Source: Flavobacterium saccharophilum
GTDB lineage: Bacteria; Bacteroidota; Bacteroidia; Flavobacteriales; Flavobacteriaceae
Length of the DNA: 64,000 bases
Direction of reading: 5' to 3'
NCBI RefSeq assembly: GCF_900142735.1
Contig: NZ_FRBY01000003.1
Location: 496,001-560,000 of the forward strand
In this document: positions 7,317 through 14,356 of the stretch, piece after piece
Position numbering within the stretch: position 1 is the first letter of the stretch
Layout of the letters: each line of letters begins with the position of its first letter
Position numbers and translations under genes: made by a program
Notes under the pieces: generated by a model
Database searches by the model: none
Seen by the model: the letters and a program-made list of their open reading frames with translations, nothing else
What the model was told of the DNA's origin: nothing

Positions 7317-7324
7317 TAGCTTTG
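7317..7324 (+). promoter_or_regulatory. Promoter -7 box for the NTF2/DJ-1 gene
   Basis: TAGCTTTG matches the Bacteroidota/Flavobacterium TAnnTTTG -7 consensus exactly and lies 25 bp before the ATG at 7349. No TTG element is visible at the usual 17-23 bp distance upstream. Confidence 0.5.
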
Positions 7325-7348
7325 TGAAAATTTTAATTCTAAAAGCTT

Positions 7349-8482
7349 ATGAAAAAAATCATCTATTTTATCACACTGGTATTTTTACCAACTTGTTTAT
7401 TGGCACAAACAGAAGAAGAGGCAGCTATTAAAAAATGTATTCAGAATTACATTGATGGTACCTCATACAACAAACCGGAAAGCATCGAAAAAGCATTTTA
7501 TCCGGAGGCCAATTTATTTTTGAGCCATAAAGACAAGGAGTTATGGATTGTACCCATTAGTGAATATACTTCATGGTTTAAAAATGATAAGCAGGGACAG
7601 TTTAATGGTCGCATAGGCAGAGTTATTTCAATTGATTTATTTAACAATATAGCTTTGGCTAAGGCAGAAATACTAATACCCGACAAAAAAATGGAATTTA
7701 TTGATCTTTTTTTACTCAAAAAGATTCAGGGCGAGTGGAAAATAATCAGTAAGTCCGCTGGCAGTATGACTAGTAATAAATCAGGACAGCAAATTCTATT
7801 TATTGTTTCTAATGCTCATTATTATGGCAAATCGACCATAGCAACAGGCAATAGTTTTGCTGAAATAGTAAACGCCTACAATACTTTTAAAATAGCAGGT
7901 TACAACGTCGAATTTGTAAGTCCGGAAGGAGGAAGTATTCCGTTAGCCTACATCAATACCTCCGACACTTTACAAAAGCAATATTTATTTGACCCGGATT
8001 TTATGTATGCGATAAAAAATACTAAAAAGCCAGAAGAAATAGATTCCAAAAATTATAAAGCGGTTTATTACGTTGGTGGTGGAGCTGCTATGTACAATGT
8101 ACCAGAGAACAAGCAAATTCAAACTATTGCCTTAAAAGTATATGAAGAAAATAAAGGGGTTATTTCTTCTGTTTGCCATGGAACCGCCGGAATTGTGAAC
8201 TTAAAAACAAATGATGGCAAATATTTAGTAGCGGGGAAAAAAATTAGCGGTTATCCCGATTCCTTCGAAAAACAAGATGGAGCCTATTTTAAGCACTTTC
8301 CTTTTTTAATTCAAAAGACAATTGAAGCAAGAGGTGGCACTTTTAAGTTTTCCAAAGGTGATGTTTCACATGTAGAAACGGATGGGAGAATCGTTACCGG
8401 ACAAAATTTTCAATCCTCAAGCGACGTAGCTTTAAAAATTATAGAAATACTAAATGGTGCAAAAACAAATAATCAACTTTAG
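7349..8482 (+). CDS. Secreted NTF2-like plus DJ-1/PfpI fusion protein
   Basis: The protein has 377 residues with a signal peptide (1-20, ending LAQ). Residues about 25-140 form an NTF2/lumazine-binding-like domain (EEEAAIKKCIQNYIDGTSYNKPESIEKAFYPEA...). Residues about 150-370 form a DJ-1/PfpI class I glutamine-amidotransferase-like domain. The nucleophile elbow is SSVCHGTAGIV with Cys276. Proteins with this DJ-1 part include chaperone/deglycase and protease homologs. The actual substrate is unknown. Export plus a ligand-binding NTF2 domain suggests an envelope stress or detoxification role. It is a single gene followed by a terminator. Confidence 0.85.
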   Translation: MKKIIYFITLVFLPTCLLAQTEEEAAIKKCIQNYIDGTSYNKPESIEKAFYPEANLFLSHKDKELWIVPISEYTSWFKNDKQGQFNGRIGRVISIDLFNNIALAKAEILIPDKKMEFIDLFLLKKIQGEWKIISKSAGSMTSNKSGQQILFIVSNAHYYGKSTIATGNSFAEIVNAYNTFKIAGYNVEFVSPEGGSIPLAYINTSDTLQKQYLFDPDFMYAIKNTKKPEEIDSKNYKAVYYVGGGAAMYNVPENKQIQTIALKVYEENKGVISSVCHGTAGIVNLKTNDGKYLVAGKKISGYPDSFEKQDGAYFKHFPFLIQKTIEARGGTFKFSKGDVSHVETDGRIVTGQNFQSSSDVALKIIEILNGAKTNNQL

Positions 8483-8513
8483 TAGTAACTGATCTGCACA
8501 AATGAAAAATCGT

Positions 8514-8547
8514 AAGCCTGTAAAATAAAAATTGCAGGCTTTTTTTT
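8514..8547 (+). terminator. Rho-independent terminator after the NTF2/DJ-1 gene
   Basis: AAGCCTG (8514-8520) pairs with CAGGCTT (8535-8541) across an A/T-rich loop of 14 nt, followed by a run of T. It lies 32 bp after the stop. Confidence 0.7.
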
Positions 8548-8844
8548 ATCATTCCCTGCGAAATTATGATCTAAAAAATACCTTATTTTTTCATGCTATA
8601 ATCATCCAATAAATTTCTAAAAAAAAATGCATTTTATAGCAAAAAAAATCGCTATTTCCTTGATATTTATTAGGTTTAACGGATTATTTTTCTTATCTTT
8701 ATAGTATAAATAACAGATGATATATGCCGAAAAACAAACTATTTCAAAGTCAAAATTTCCCTTTAAAAAATTATTCTTTTTACTTCTTTACGCATTTTAT
8801 TTTTCTAAAAAATGCTTTCCACTATTCTTTAGAAACTTTGCTTT
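8548..8844. other. Gene-free AT-rich spacer
   Basis: No supported gene. A 63-codon plus-strand frame at 8724-8915 overlaps the 3' end of the minus-strand gene at 8845, is dominated by Phe/Lys/Asn and has no features of a real protein. Confidence 0.5.
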
Positions 8845-9477
8845 CTAATCTTTTTTCTGCACAAAATATAAAAGCGCAGAAGACATCAGAGCAACCGCTC
8901 CAATTCCTATCGTAATTATTTTTCGTGGATATATTTTCTGACCTATTTTTTTAGAAAATGTAGCTGCAAAATCAAACAAAAGATTTCCTTTTTTAGGATG
9001 CTCTTTCGACTCTTCATGTTCATTTTTCACTAAACACTCTACGCCTATGACTTCTTTTTCTATTTCAACAACTGCATTAGCTTTATGCGCAATCTCAATT
9101 TGTTTTACTTCTTCAATTCTATATTTTTCATTGAATTTTTTAAAAGGCCGCGGTTGAAAATCGACCATAACTGCTGCGAGATTTATTGCATCAATATTTG
9201 ATGGATCTGTTTCGCCTTTAAAGAAAGTTTCAATAGGCCTGAACTTGTCTTTTTGTTCCTTAAACTTATTTTTTTTAGTATGATCAAAATCTAAACAAAA
9301 TAAATTTCTAAAAACATTTAGGTCCTCTTTCGTTGGATTATTTTCAAAAATGAGCCAGCACAAGTCACGGAGTTTTCCGCGGGAAGGGTTATACAAAAAA
9401 TCAAAATGTTCTGCTTCTTTTTCTATCTCGTATTTAATTTTAATCGCTTTTTTATATTCTTCTAATGTATGATGCAT
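8845..9477 (-). CDS. Hypothetical C-tail-anchored protein
   Basis: The protein has 210 residues from ATG 9477 (MHHTLEEYKKAIKIKYEIEKEAEHFDFL). A longer frame reaches 9552, but the extension lies in the duplicated leader DNA. The N-terminal part is helical and charged, with CWLIFENNPTKEDLNVFRNLF in the middle. A basic linker (KIGQKIYPRK) precedes one C-terminal transmembrane helix (residues about 185-204) and the end FVQKKD, so the bulk is cytoplasmic. The family occurs in Flavobacteriia but I know no function. A degenerate second copy of its leader lies at about 9795-9974. Confidence 0.6.
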   Translation of the reverse strand: MHHTLEEYKKAIKIKYEIEKEAEHFDFLYNPSRGKLRDLCWLIFENNPTKEDLNVFRNLFCLDFDHTKKNKFKEQKDKFRPIETFFKGETDPSNIDAINLAAVMVDFQPRPFKKFNEKYRIEEVKQIEIAHKANAVVEIEKEVIGVECLVKNEHEESKEHPKKGNLLFDFAATFSKKIGQKIYPRKIITIGIGAVALMSSALLYFVQKKD

Positions 9478-9648
9478 GGTATTTTTTAAGATTTTTTGGA
9501 ATCTCAGAAAAACGTAACAATTCTGATAATTCCGTATAAAAAAAGACTTCAAAGCGCCTTTATTTTTCCATAGAAATTAGTTCACGTTTTATGTACTGAT
9601 TAAAACAAATATATAAAACTAGTTCAAATTAAAAATGTGGAAAACCGT
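9474..9648 (-). repeat. Leader repeat copy A (start region of the 8845-9477 gene)
   Basis: The sequence from the start codon upstream is repeated about 320 bp further on. Strongly matching blocks are AAAGCGCCTTT, CCATAGAAATTAGTTCA, GATTAAAACAAA and TATAAAACTAGTTCAAATTA. The shared block probably contains the promoter of the gene. Confidence 0.75.
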
Positions 9649-9794
9649 AAACGGGCTGATTTCTTCAAAACTCCATTTTTCATCTTTTTTTAATAGTCCG
9701 AGACAACCTTTTTAGTGGTTTTTATCTCTATTAAATAAAGGTCAGGTGTGGTTTTACATTCACAAAACATGTTCTAACAAACCTAAATTACTAT

Positions 9795-9974
9795 GCATTG
9801 TATTTTGTTTTTTAGGAATTCGCGGGAATCTCAGGAAAACGCGGGAATTCTGGGAATTCCTTATCAACAAAGGGCTAAAAGCGCCTTTCCTTTGCCATAG
9901 AAATTAGTTCAAGTTTTGTCTGCAGATTAAAACAAAAATATAAAACTAGTTCAAATTAACATTGTGGAAAACAG
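9795..9974 (-). repeat. Leader repeat copy B, with only a truncated ORF behind it
   Basis: It matches copy A in the same orientation, block by block, from GCATTGTATTTT to TAAAACTAGTTCAAATTAAC. On the minus strand it carries an ATGCAT start like copy A, but that frame (about 9753-9800) stops after about 12 codons. Extra CGCGGGAAT and GGGAATTC motifs are inserted in this copy. It looks like the remaining front end of a lost paralogue. Confidence 0.65.
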
Positions 9975-10067
9975 TAAGACCGAGTTTATTCGGGAAGTAT
10001 AAATAACGTCTTACAGTTCTACACTTTTTACTTCCCAAAATCAATTTGGTGTCGCCATTAACAAGCG

Positions 10068-10081
10068 CCGGAATATTCCGG
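10068..10081. repeat. Perfect 14-bp palindrome CCGGAATATTCCGG
   Basis: A GC-ended perfect palindrome 39 bp before the start of the small lipoprotein gene at 10120. It may be an operator or a hairpin in the leader. Confidence 0.45.
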
Positions 10082-10119
10082 ACGGCCATACCCATGTCTA
10101 ATTTCTAAATTAAATTAAA

Positions 10120-10311
10120 ATGAAAAAACTAATACTTTTAAGCGCTTTCGCTTTACTATTTACTATATTTTCTTGTACTCCGGATGAGATTGAAACTCAA
10201 CCAAAAAAGAAAATCGAAAAAATTACTAATCCTATCCAGGCTGAAATTCCTATTCCTGGTGGTCCTGGTGACACTCCTACAACACCGCCGCCGCCGCCAA
10301 CGAAACCATAA
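10120..10311 (+). CDS. Small Pro-rich lipoprotein upstream of a histidine kinase
   Basis: The protein has 63 residues. The lipoprotein signal MKKLILLSAFALLFTIFSC has Cys19 lipidated. The mature peptide is only about 44 residues: a Lys-rich segment (QPKKKIEKITNPIQ) and a Gly/Pro-rich tail (IPGGPGDTPTTPPPPPTKP). Similar tiny lipoproteins precede TPR histidine kinases in related genomes. The kinase starts 70 bp downstream on the same strand, so a signalling or accessory role at the kinase is plausible but inferred from position alone. Confidence 0.7.
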   Translation: MKKLILLSAFALLFTIFSCTPDEIETQPKKKIEKITNPIQAEIPIPGGPGDTPTTPPPPPTKP

Positions 10312-10381
10312 AAGATTAAGATCAATAAATATATATTTTTAGTATTTAATTAATTACTATTTTCGGGGAAAGTAAATTTAT

Positions 10382-12088
10382 ATGTTACGGTCCCCGTTTT
10401 TTTATTTCATTATACTGCTTTTTCTTTTTTCCTGCCAGGAAAAAAAGGCCATTACTACTAATTCAGAATCCTTACAAAACGTAGCACTTAGCTTACGAGA
10501 TAAAGCAATCGAAAATAAAAACAAACAAAACTTTAATACTGCTTTTTACGAGTTCAATAAATCAAAACAACTTTTTGAAACTTTAAAAGACAGTGCCAAT
10601 ATTGGATACATACTTATTGAAATGGCATTCATTCAACAAGTCAATGGAGACTACTATGGAAGTAAGGAGACTGTTACCGAAGCCTTAGCTTATTATAAAA
10701 AAAGGAATGTATACACCTCTTCAATATATAATATATTAGGTGTTGCTGATAAGGAATTATCCCTTTACGATGATGCTATTTTTTATTATAAGGAATCCAT
10801 AAAAGATGAGCCAGATCTTGTCGCTAAATACACGCCCCTAAGCAATATTGCTAATGTCTATATTTATCAAAAAAAATACGATAAGGCGATTATCCTTATA
10901 GAATCTATATTAAGCGAAAAAACATCAAAAAAGCTAACTCCTCAAGCATTATCAATAATTCAAGATAATCTGGGTTATTCCTATTTTAAAAACGGAATGA
11001 ATGAAAAAGGATTCTATTTAATGACTGAAGCGCTCCATAGAAAAATTGAAATTAAGAATACTTATGGTAGTATTGAAAGTTATCTGCACCTGGCTGATTA
11101 CTATTCCAAAAAAGACATTCAAAAATCAGATGAAAATGCTTTTAAGGCTTACAATATTGCTACCAAACTAAATAGTGTTGATGAAAGATTAGAAGCGCTT
11201 CAAATTATAATTTCAAATAATCACAGCAGTCAGCACAGCAAATATGTGCAACAGTATTTTACACTAAATGACAGCATCATTAAAGTTAGAAATAACTTTA
11301 AAAATAAATTTGCCAAAATTAAATACGATGCTAAAATAGAAAAAGACGAAAACGCAAAACTTCGTTTAGAAAAAGCAGAAAATTTATTATCCCTACAGCA
11401 AGCTAAATATTTACGGATTGTTTTTGGAATTGTTTTTATTTTTCTAGTCATTTTAATAGCCATTTTAATTCGCTATTATAAAAATAAAAACAAGGTTACA
11501 GCATTTAAAACTTCGTATAACACCGAAACCCGAATTGCTAAAAAAATCCATGACGAATTAGCAAACGATGTGTATCATGTAATTGCTTTTGCCGAATCTC
11601 AACCTCTATCTAATGAAAGTACTAAAGAGAATCTACTCGAAAAATTAGATGATATTTACGGACGTGTGAGAGGAATTTCAAAAGAGAACAATAGAATTGA
11701 AACCGGAACAGATTTTACCAACAGTATAAAAGAAATGCTTTTGGCTTTTAATACCAATGAAAGAAATATCATTGCCACTAATTTAGAAGATATCAACTGG
11801 GAAATTATTGACGAGACAAAAAAGATTACCATCAGTCGAGTTTTACAGGAACTAATGGTGAATATGAAGAAACACAGTAAGGCAAGTTTAGTGCTTATAA
11901 AATTTGAAAATGATCACAAATCTATTTTAATACACTACACGGATAATGGTGTAGGTTGCGAAAAAACGAAGATGACAAAAAATGGCCTCCAAAACATGGA
12001 AAGCCGTATTCAGGCCGTTAAAGGAACTATTAATTTTGACACAGAACCTGATAAAGGGTTTAAGGTCAAAATTTCAATACCGAAGTAA
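10382..12088 (+). CDS. TPR-containing sensor histidine kinase (HisKA_3/NarX-like)
   Basis: The protein has 568 residues. It has a lipoprotein-like signal (FSCQEKK), then TPR repeats (about residues 40-280) in the periplasm, a coiled coil (about 290-340) and one transmembrane helix (about 343-365). The cytoplasmic transmitter has a phospho-acceptor H390 in KKIHDELANDVYHVI. The C-terminal HATPase has the N box (QELMVNMKKHSKAS) and the G box (DNGVGCEKTKMTKNGLQNM). Kinases of this class normally pair with a LuxR-type response regulator. None follows here, because the next genes are convergent and unrelated, so it is an orphan. Confidence 0.9.
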   Translation: MLRSPFFYFIILLFLFSCQEKKAITTNSESLQNVALSLRDKAIENKNKQNFNTAFYEFNKSKQLFETLKDSANIGYILIEMAFIQQVNGDYYGSKETVTEALAYYKKRNVYTSSIYNILGVADKELSLYDDAIFYYKESIKDEPDLVAKYTPLSNIANVYIYQKKYDKAIILIESILSEKTSKKLTPQALSIIQDNLGYSYFKNGMNEKGFYLMTEALHRKIEIKNTYGSIESYLHLADYYSKKDIQKSDENAFKAYNIATKLNSVDERLEALQIIISNNHSSQHSKYVQQYFTLNDSIIKVRNNFKNKFAKIKYDAKIEKDENAKLRLEKAENLLSLQQAKYLRIVFGIVFIFLVILIAILIRYYKNKNKVTAFKTSYNTETRIAKKIHDELANDVYHVIAFAESQPLSNESTKENLLEKLDDIYGRVRGISKENNRIETGTDFTNSIKEMLLAFNTNERNIIATNLEDINWEIIDETKKITISRVLQELMVNMKKHSKASLVLIKFENDHKSILIHYTDNGVGCEKTKMTKNGLQNMESRIQAVKGTINFDTEPDKGFKVKISIPK

Positions 12089-12191
12089 AGTGAAATTCCA
12101 AAATTTAAATTCTAAATTTTAAATTCCAAACCATCTTTAAATTCAGACTAAAACCCCAATCTCGCCAAACGGCTGTCGACTCTACTGCTTA

Positions 12192-12572
12192 CTAAGTTAA
12201 AGTTCTACCAATAAAAAACCAAAAAAATAGTGGTCCGAAAGCAATAAACATTTGAATGAAAAATTCCAACCAAGTTGCGTTTTTAGATTCAAGGTCAAAA
12301 CTGTGTTTTTTTGAAAAATACAAATGGTGATTAAATTTTTTCAATACATAGTTGTCTGCCCGTTTAAATAATATTAAAATTGATATCGGAATTAGGGACT
12401 CAAAAATAAAATTCTCTCCACTTTTCATCAGTAGAATAATTGCTAATATTATTGGAATTAGTGAAAATAATATCGATAATTTGAAATATTCAGGATTTCG
12501 CAATATTTTACCTTCTCCAACCATAAATGGGAGGATATAAATTCCACAGAATAATAAAATTAAAACTATCAT
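12192..12572 (-). CDS. Hypothetical membrane protein, cassette-like run 2
   Basis: The protein has 126 residues with about four hydrophobic segments (1-18, 28-48, 54-70, 105-121) and the phrase FKRADNYVLKKFNHHLYFSKKHSFD between them. There is no known domain. It starts 24-28 bp from the repeat R4 and is convergent with the histidine kinase. It is the last (left-most) unit of the second run. Function unknown. Confidence 0.6.
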   Translation of the reverse strand: MIVLILLFCGIYILPFMVGEGKILRNPEYFKLSILFSLIPIILAIILLMKSGENFIFESLIPISILILFKRADNYVLKKFNHHLYFSKKHSFDLESKNATWLEFFIQMFIAFGPLFFWFFIGRTLT

Positions 12573-12595
12573 TATCGTTGTATTTGTTCTAGCAT

Positions 12596-12740
12596 TGTAT
12601 CCAACGTTCGGGCACTACAGCGGGTTTGGGACTAAATTAAGATCTATTTTCGGATTTGCCGAATCTTCCAAATGCAAAACCATTTTTCCATTAAGCCTAT
12701 TGCCCAAATCTGTTGTAATAGCTGTTACCAGTAGTATTTT
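12596..12740 (-). repeat. Cassette-spacer repeat R4
   Basis: The left end is CCAACGTTCGGGCACTACAG (12601-12620), followed by CGGGTTTGGGACTAAATTAAG. The right part is CCATTAAGCCTATTGCCCAA then ATCTGTTGTAATAGCTGTTACC. On the minus strand the left end reads AACGTTGGAT, which contains GTTGGAT and fits the attC GTTRRRY core. It is the best preserved copy together with R5. Confidence 0.75.
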
Positions 12741-12817
12741 TGTACTCATTTCTTAATTTATTTATTTTTTTTCGCTTTCAATTTTTTGATATACTCATTT
12801 TCTTCAATTAATAAATT

Positions 12818-13171
12818 CTAAAAGCATTTATTAAATATTAAACACATTGAAAACATAAAAAAAAGAAACGCAGAAATTAATAAAGTTATGAATTTTGAAA
12901 AAGTTTGTTGTTCAAATAGATTTAGTTTCCTTATCAATTTAACTCCAATTAAAGCTAAAAATAATGAAGCAATGATTATTAAACTTATAAGTAACGATGA
13001 ATTTTCATTTAATCTGATTTCTTTAAATTCTGGAATTAAAAATATCAAACAAATTGCAGAAATAAAATAACACATAAAAAGACCAATATTTTTTTCAGAA
13101 TTTGCTGGTTTACTTTCCTTGTTGGGCAAGTTGCTAAGATTTGCTATTATGTCTAGAATTTCTGAAATCAT
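12818..13171 (-). CDS. Hypothetical membrane protein, cassette-like run 2
   Basis: The protein has 117 residues with three hydrophobic helices (about 29-47, 58-78, 92-112). The N-terminus is soluble (MISEILDIIANLSNLPNKESKPANSEKN). It has no motif for function. Its start is 27 bp from R5 and its stop about 78 bp from R4. The single membrane ORF between two copies of the same repeat is what makes it look like a gene cassette. Confidence 0.55.
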   Translation of the reverse strand: MISEILDIIANLSNLPNKESKPANSEKNIGLFMCYFISAICLIFLIPEFKEIRLNENSSLLISLIIIASLFLALIGVKLIRKLNLFEQQTFSKFITLLISAFLFFMFSMCLIFNKCF

Positions 13172-13197
13172 AATTTTAAAGTTCTGTTCTGCGAATA

Positions 13198-13350
13198 TTA
13201 CTGTTAACGTCCTGGTATTACAGCGGGTTTGGGACTAAAATAAGCCCATTCTTCGGATTTGCCAATCCCGATAGCTATCGGGACCAAATACAAAACCAAC
13301 TTTATATTAAGCATATTGCCCAAATCTGTTGTAGCTGTTGGCAGTAGTAC
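13198..13350 (-). repeat. Cassette-spacer repeat R5 with an inserted 16-bp palindrome
   Basis: The ends TACTGTTAAC (13199-13208) and, reversed, TACTGCCAAC (13337-13346) match in 8 of 10 bases. The next inner blocks ACAGCGGGTTTGGG and, reversed, ACAACAGATTTGGG also pair. The stop of the acetyltransferase gene is 2 bp away. A palindrome CCCGATAGCTATCGGG (13267-13282) interrupts the body relative to R4. Confidence 0.75.
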
Positions 13351-13351
13351 T

Positions 13352-13960
13352 TTATTTTATCATTTTTTCTTTAAGCTTTGTTTTCCATATTTCATTCCAT
13401 TCATTTTTCAAAATACTCAAAATTATTGCGTCTATTCTGTTCCCATTTTGGTCTAAACTACGGCTTCTTAAAATTCCTTCTTCTGTACAACCAACTCCTT
13501 TCATAGCGTTTATACTTCTTGTGTTTTTACTGTTAGCTCCAAGTCCAATTCTTTCAACTCCTAGTTTGTCAAATGCAAAGTTGAACATTAAGTATTTGCA
13601 ATTTTTATTTATACCAGTTCCTTGATATTTTTTTCCATACCAAGTGTAGCCGACTTCAATTGTGTTCATTTCCAAATCAATATTGTAAAATCTGCTGCTT
13701 CCAACATATTCGTTTGTCCTTTTATCAAAAATAATGAACGGATATTGTTTTTCGCTTTGTCTTTGATTGATAGCATTGTCGATATATTTTACTAAATTTT
13801 CTTTTCCGTTTGCACCACCAATGTTAAATTCCCAAATTTCGGGTTCGTTAATTGAAAAGTTTAAAAGATATTTAAAGTCGTCTGATTTCAAAGGTCGTAA
13901 AAGTACAGTTTCGTCTTCTAAAACATAGTCAGTTTTGTAGTCAAATTTTGTTTTACCCAT
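13352..13960 (-). CDS. GNAT acetyltransferase, RimJ/RimL type
   Basis: The protein has 202 residues, the usual length for RimJ/RimL-like N-acetyltransferases. It starts with the family opening VLEDETVLLRPLKSDDFKYLLNF and has the central strand EVGYTWYGKKYQGTGINKN. Next comes the acetyl-CoA P-loop-like region followed by LGANSKNTRSINAMKGVGCTEEGILR, a typical motif where the NxxS helix contacts CoA. The acceptor (an amine on a protein, drug or metabolite) is not predictable. It is the right-most gene of the second run, with R5 abutting its stop. GNATs are among the commonest cargo of integron cassettes. Confidence 0.85.
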   Translation of the reverse strand: MGKTKFDYKTDYVLEDETVLLRPLKSDDFKYLLNFSINEPEIWEFNIGGANGKENLVKYIDNAINQRQSEKQYPFIIFDKRTNEYVGSSRFYNIDLEMNTIEVGYTWYGKKYQGTGINKNCKYLMFNFAFDKLGVERIGLGANSKNTRSINAMKGVGCTEEGILRSRSLDQNGNRIDAIILSILKNEWNEIWKTKLKEKMIK

Positions 13961-14290
13961 TTAAATTTTATGTATTTCGGTTATCTTGATGTCGTTTTTT
14001 AGCATTATCGACAACTTGTAAATGTGTCTGACGATATCCGACTGATCTATCCTAAATCAGAGCGCTATATCTGACAAATATCAGTATTTATTTATTTTCA
14101 AATATATTATTTTCTTTTTTCAAATTGCAAAAAGGACTTTTTATTTATTACAAACTAATATTGATTAACAACAACATTTCAAAAAACTAAATCCTATATC
14201 GACTGAAATATTCATTTCAATAAGGAGTTTTTATTTTCGCACAAACCGAATCAATCTATCTTCTTTCCTCTTTGTTCTTTATTCTTCCCC
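13961..14290. other. Gene-free spacer between run 2 and the efflux operon
   Basis: About 330 bp of AT-rich sequence. No ORF, and no copy of the cassette repeat on this side of the acetyltransferase gene, so this is the border of the run. A terminator for the efflux operon starts at about 14292. Confidence 0.45.
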
Positions 14291-14291
14291 T

Positions 14292-14326
14292 AAAAAAAAA
14301 CCTCCCAGAATTTCACTTCCGAGAGG
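14292..14326 (-). terminator. Terminator of the RND efflux operon
   Basis: On the minus strand CCTCTC and GGGAGG pair (with one G-U), extended by GAA/TTC, and are followed by a run of nine T. It lies 31 bp after the stop of the outer-membrane component. Confidence 0.65.
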
Positions 14327-14356
14327 CCTCTACTAATAACTAATTAAAATGGTACT

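Noticed and set aside
8724..8915. Plus-strand ORF of 63 codons
   Set aside because: Overlaps the 3' end of the 8845 gene on the other strand, and has low-complexity Phe/Lys/Asn composition typical of AT-rich non-coding DNA.
12352..13456. Plus-strand ORFs opposite run 2
   Set aside because: They are antisense to the minus-strand genes and to the repeat R5, with no protein-like features; codon pattern fits shadows.
3978..13960. Integron integrase or transposase for the cassette runs
   Set aside because: No tyrosine recombinase or DDE transposase motif was seen in any gene of the window, so the mobility agent, if any, must be outside.
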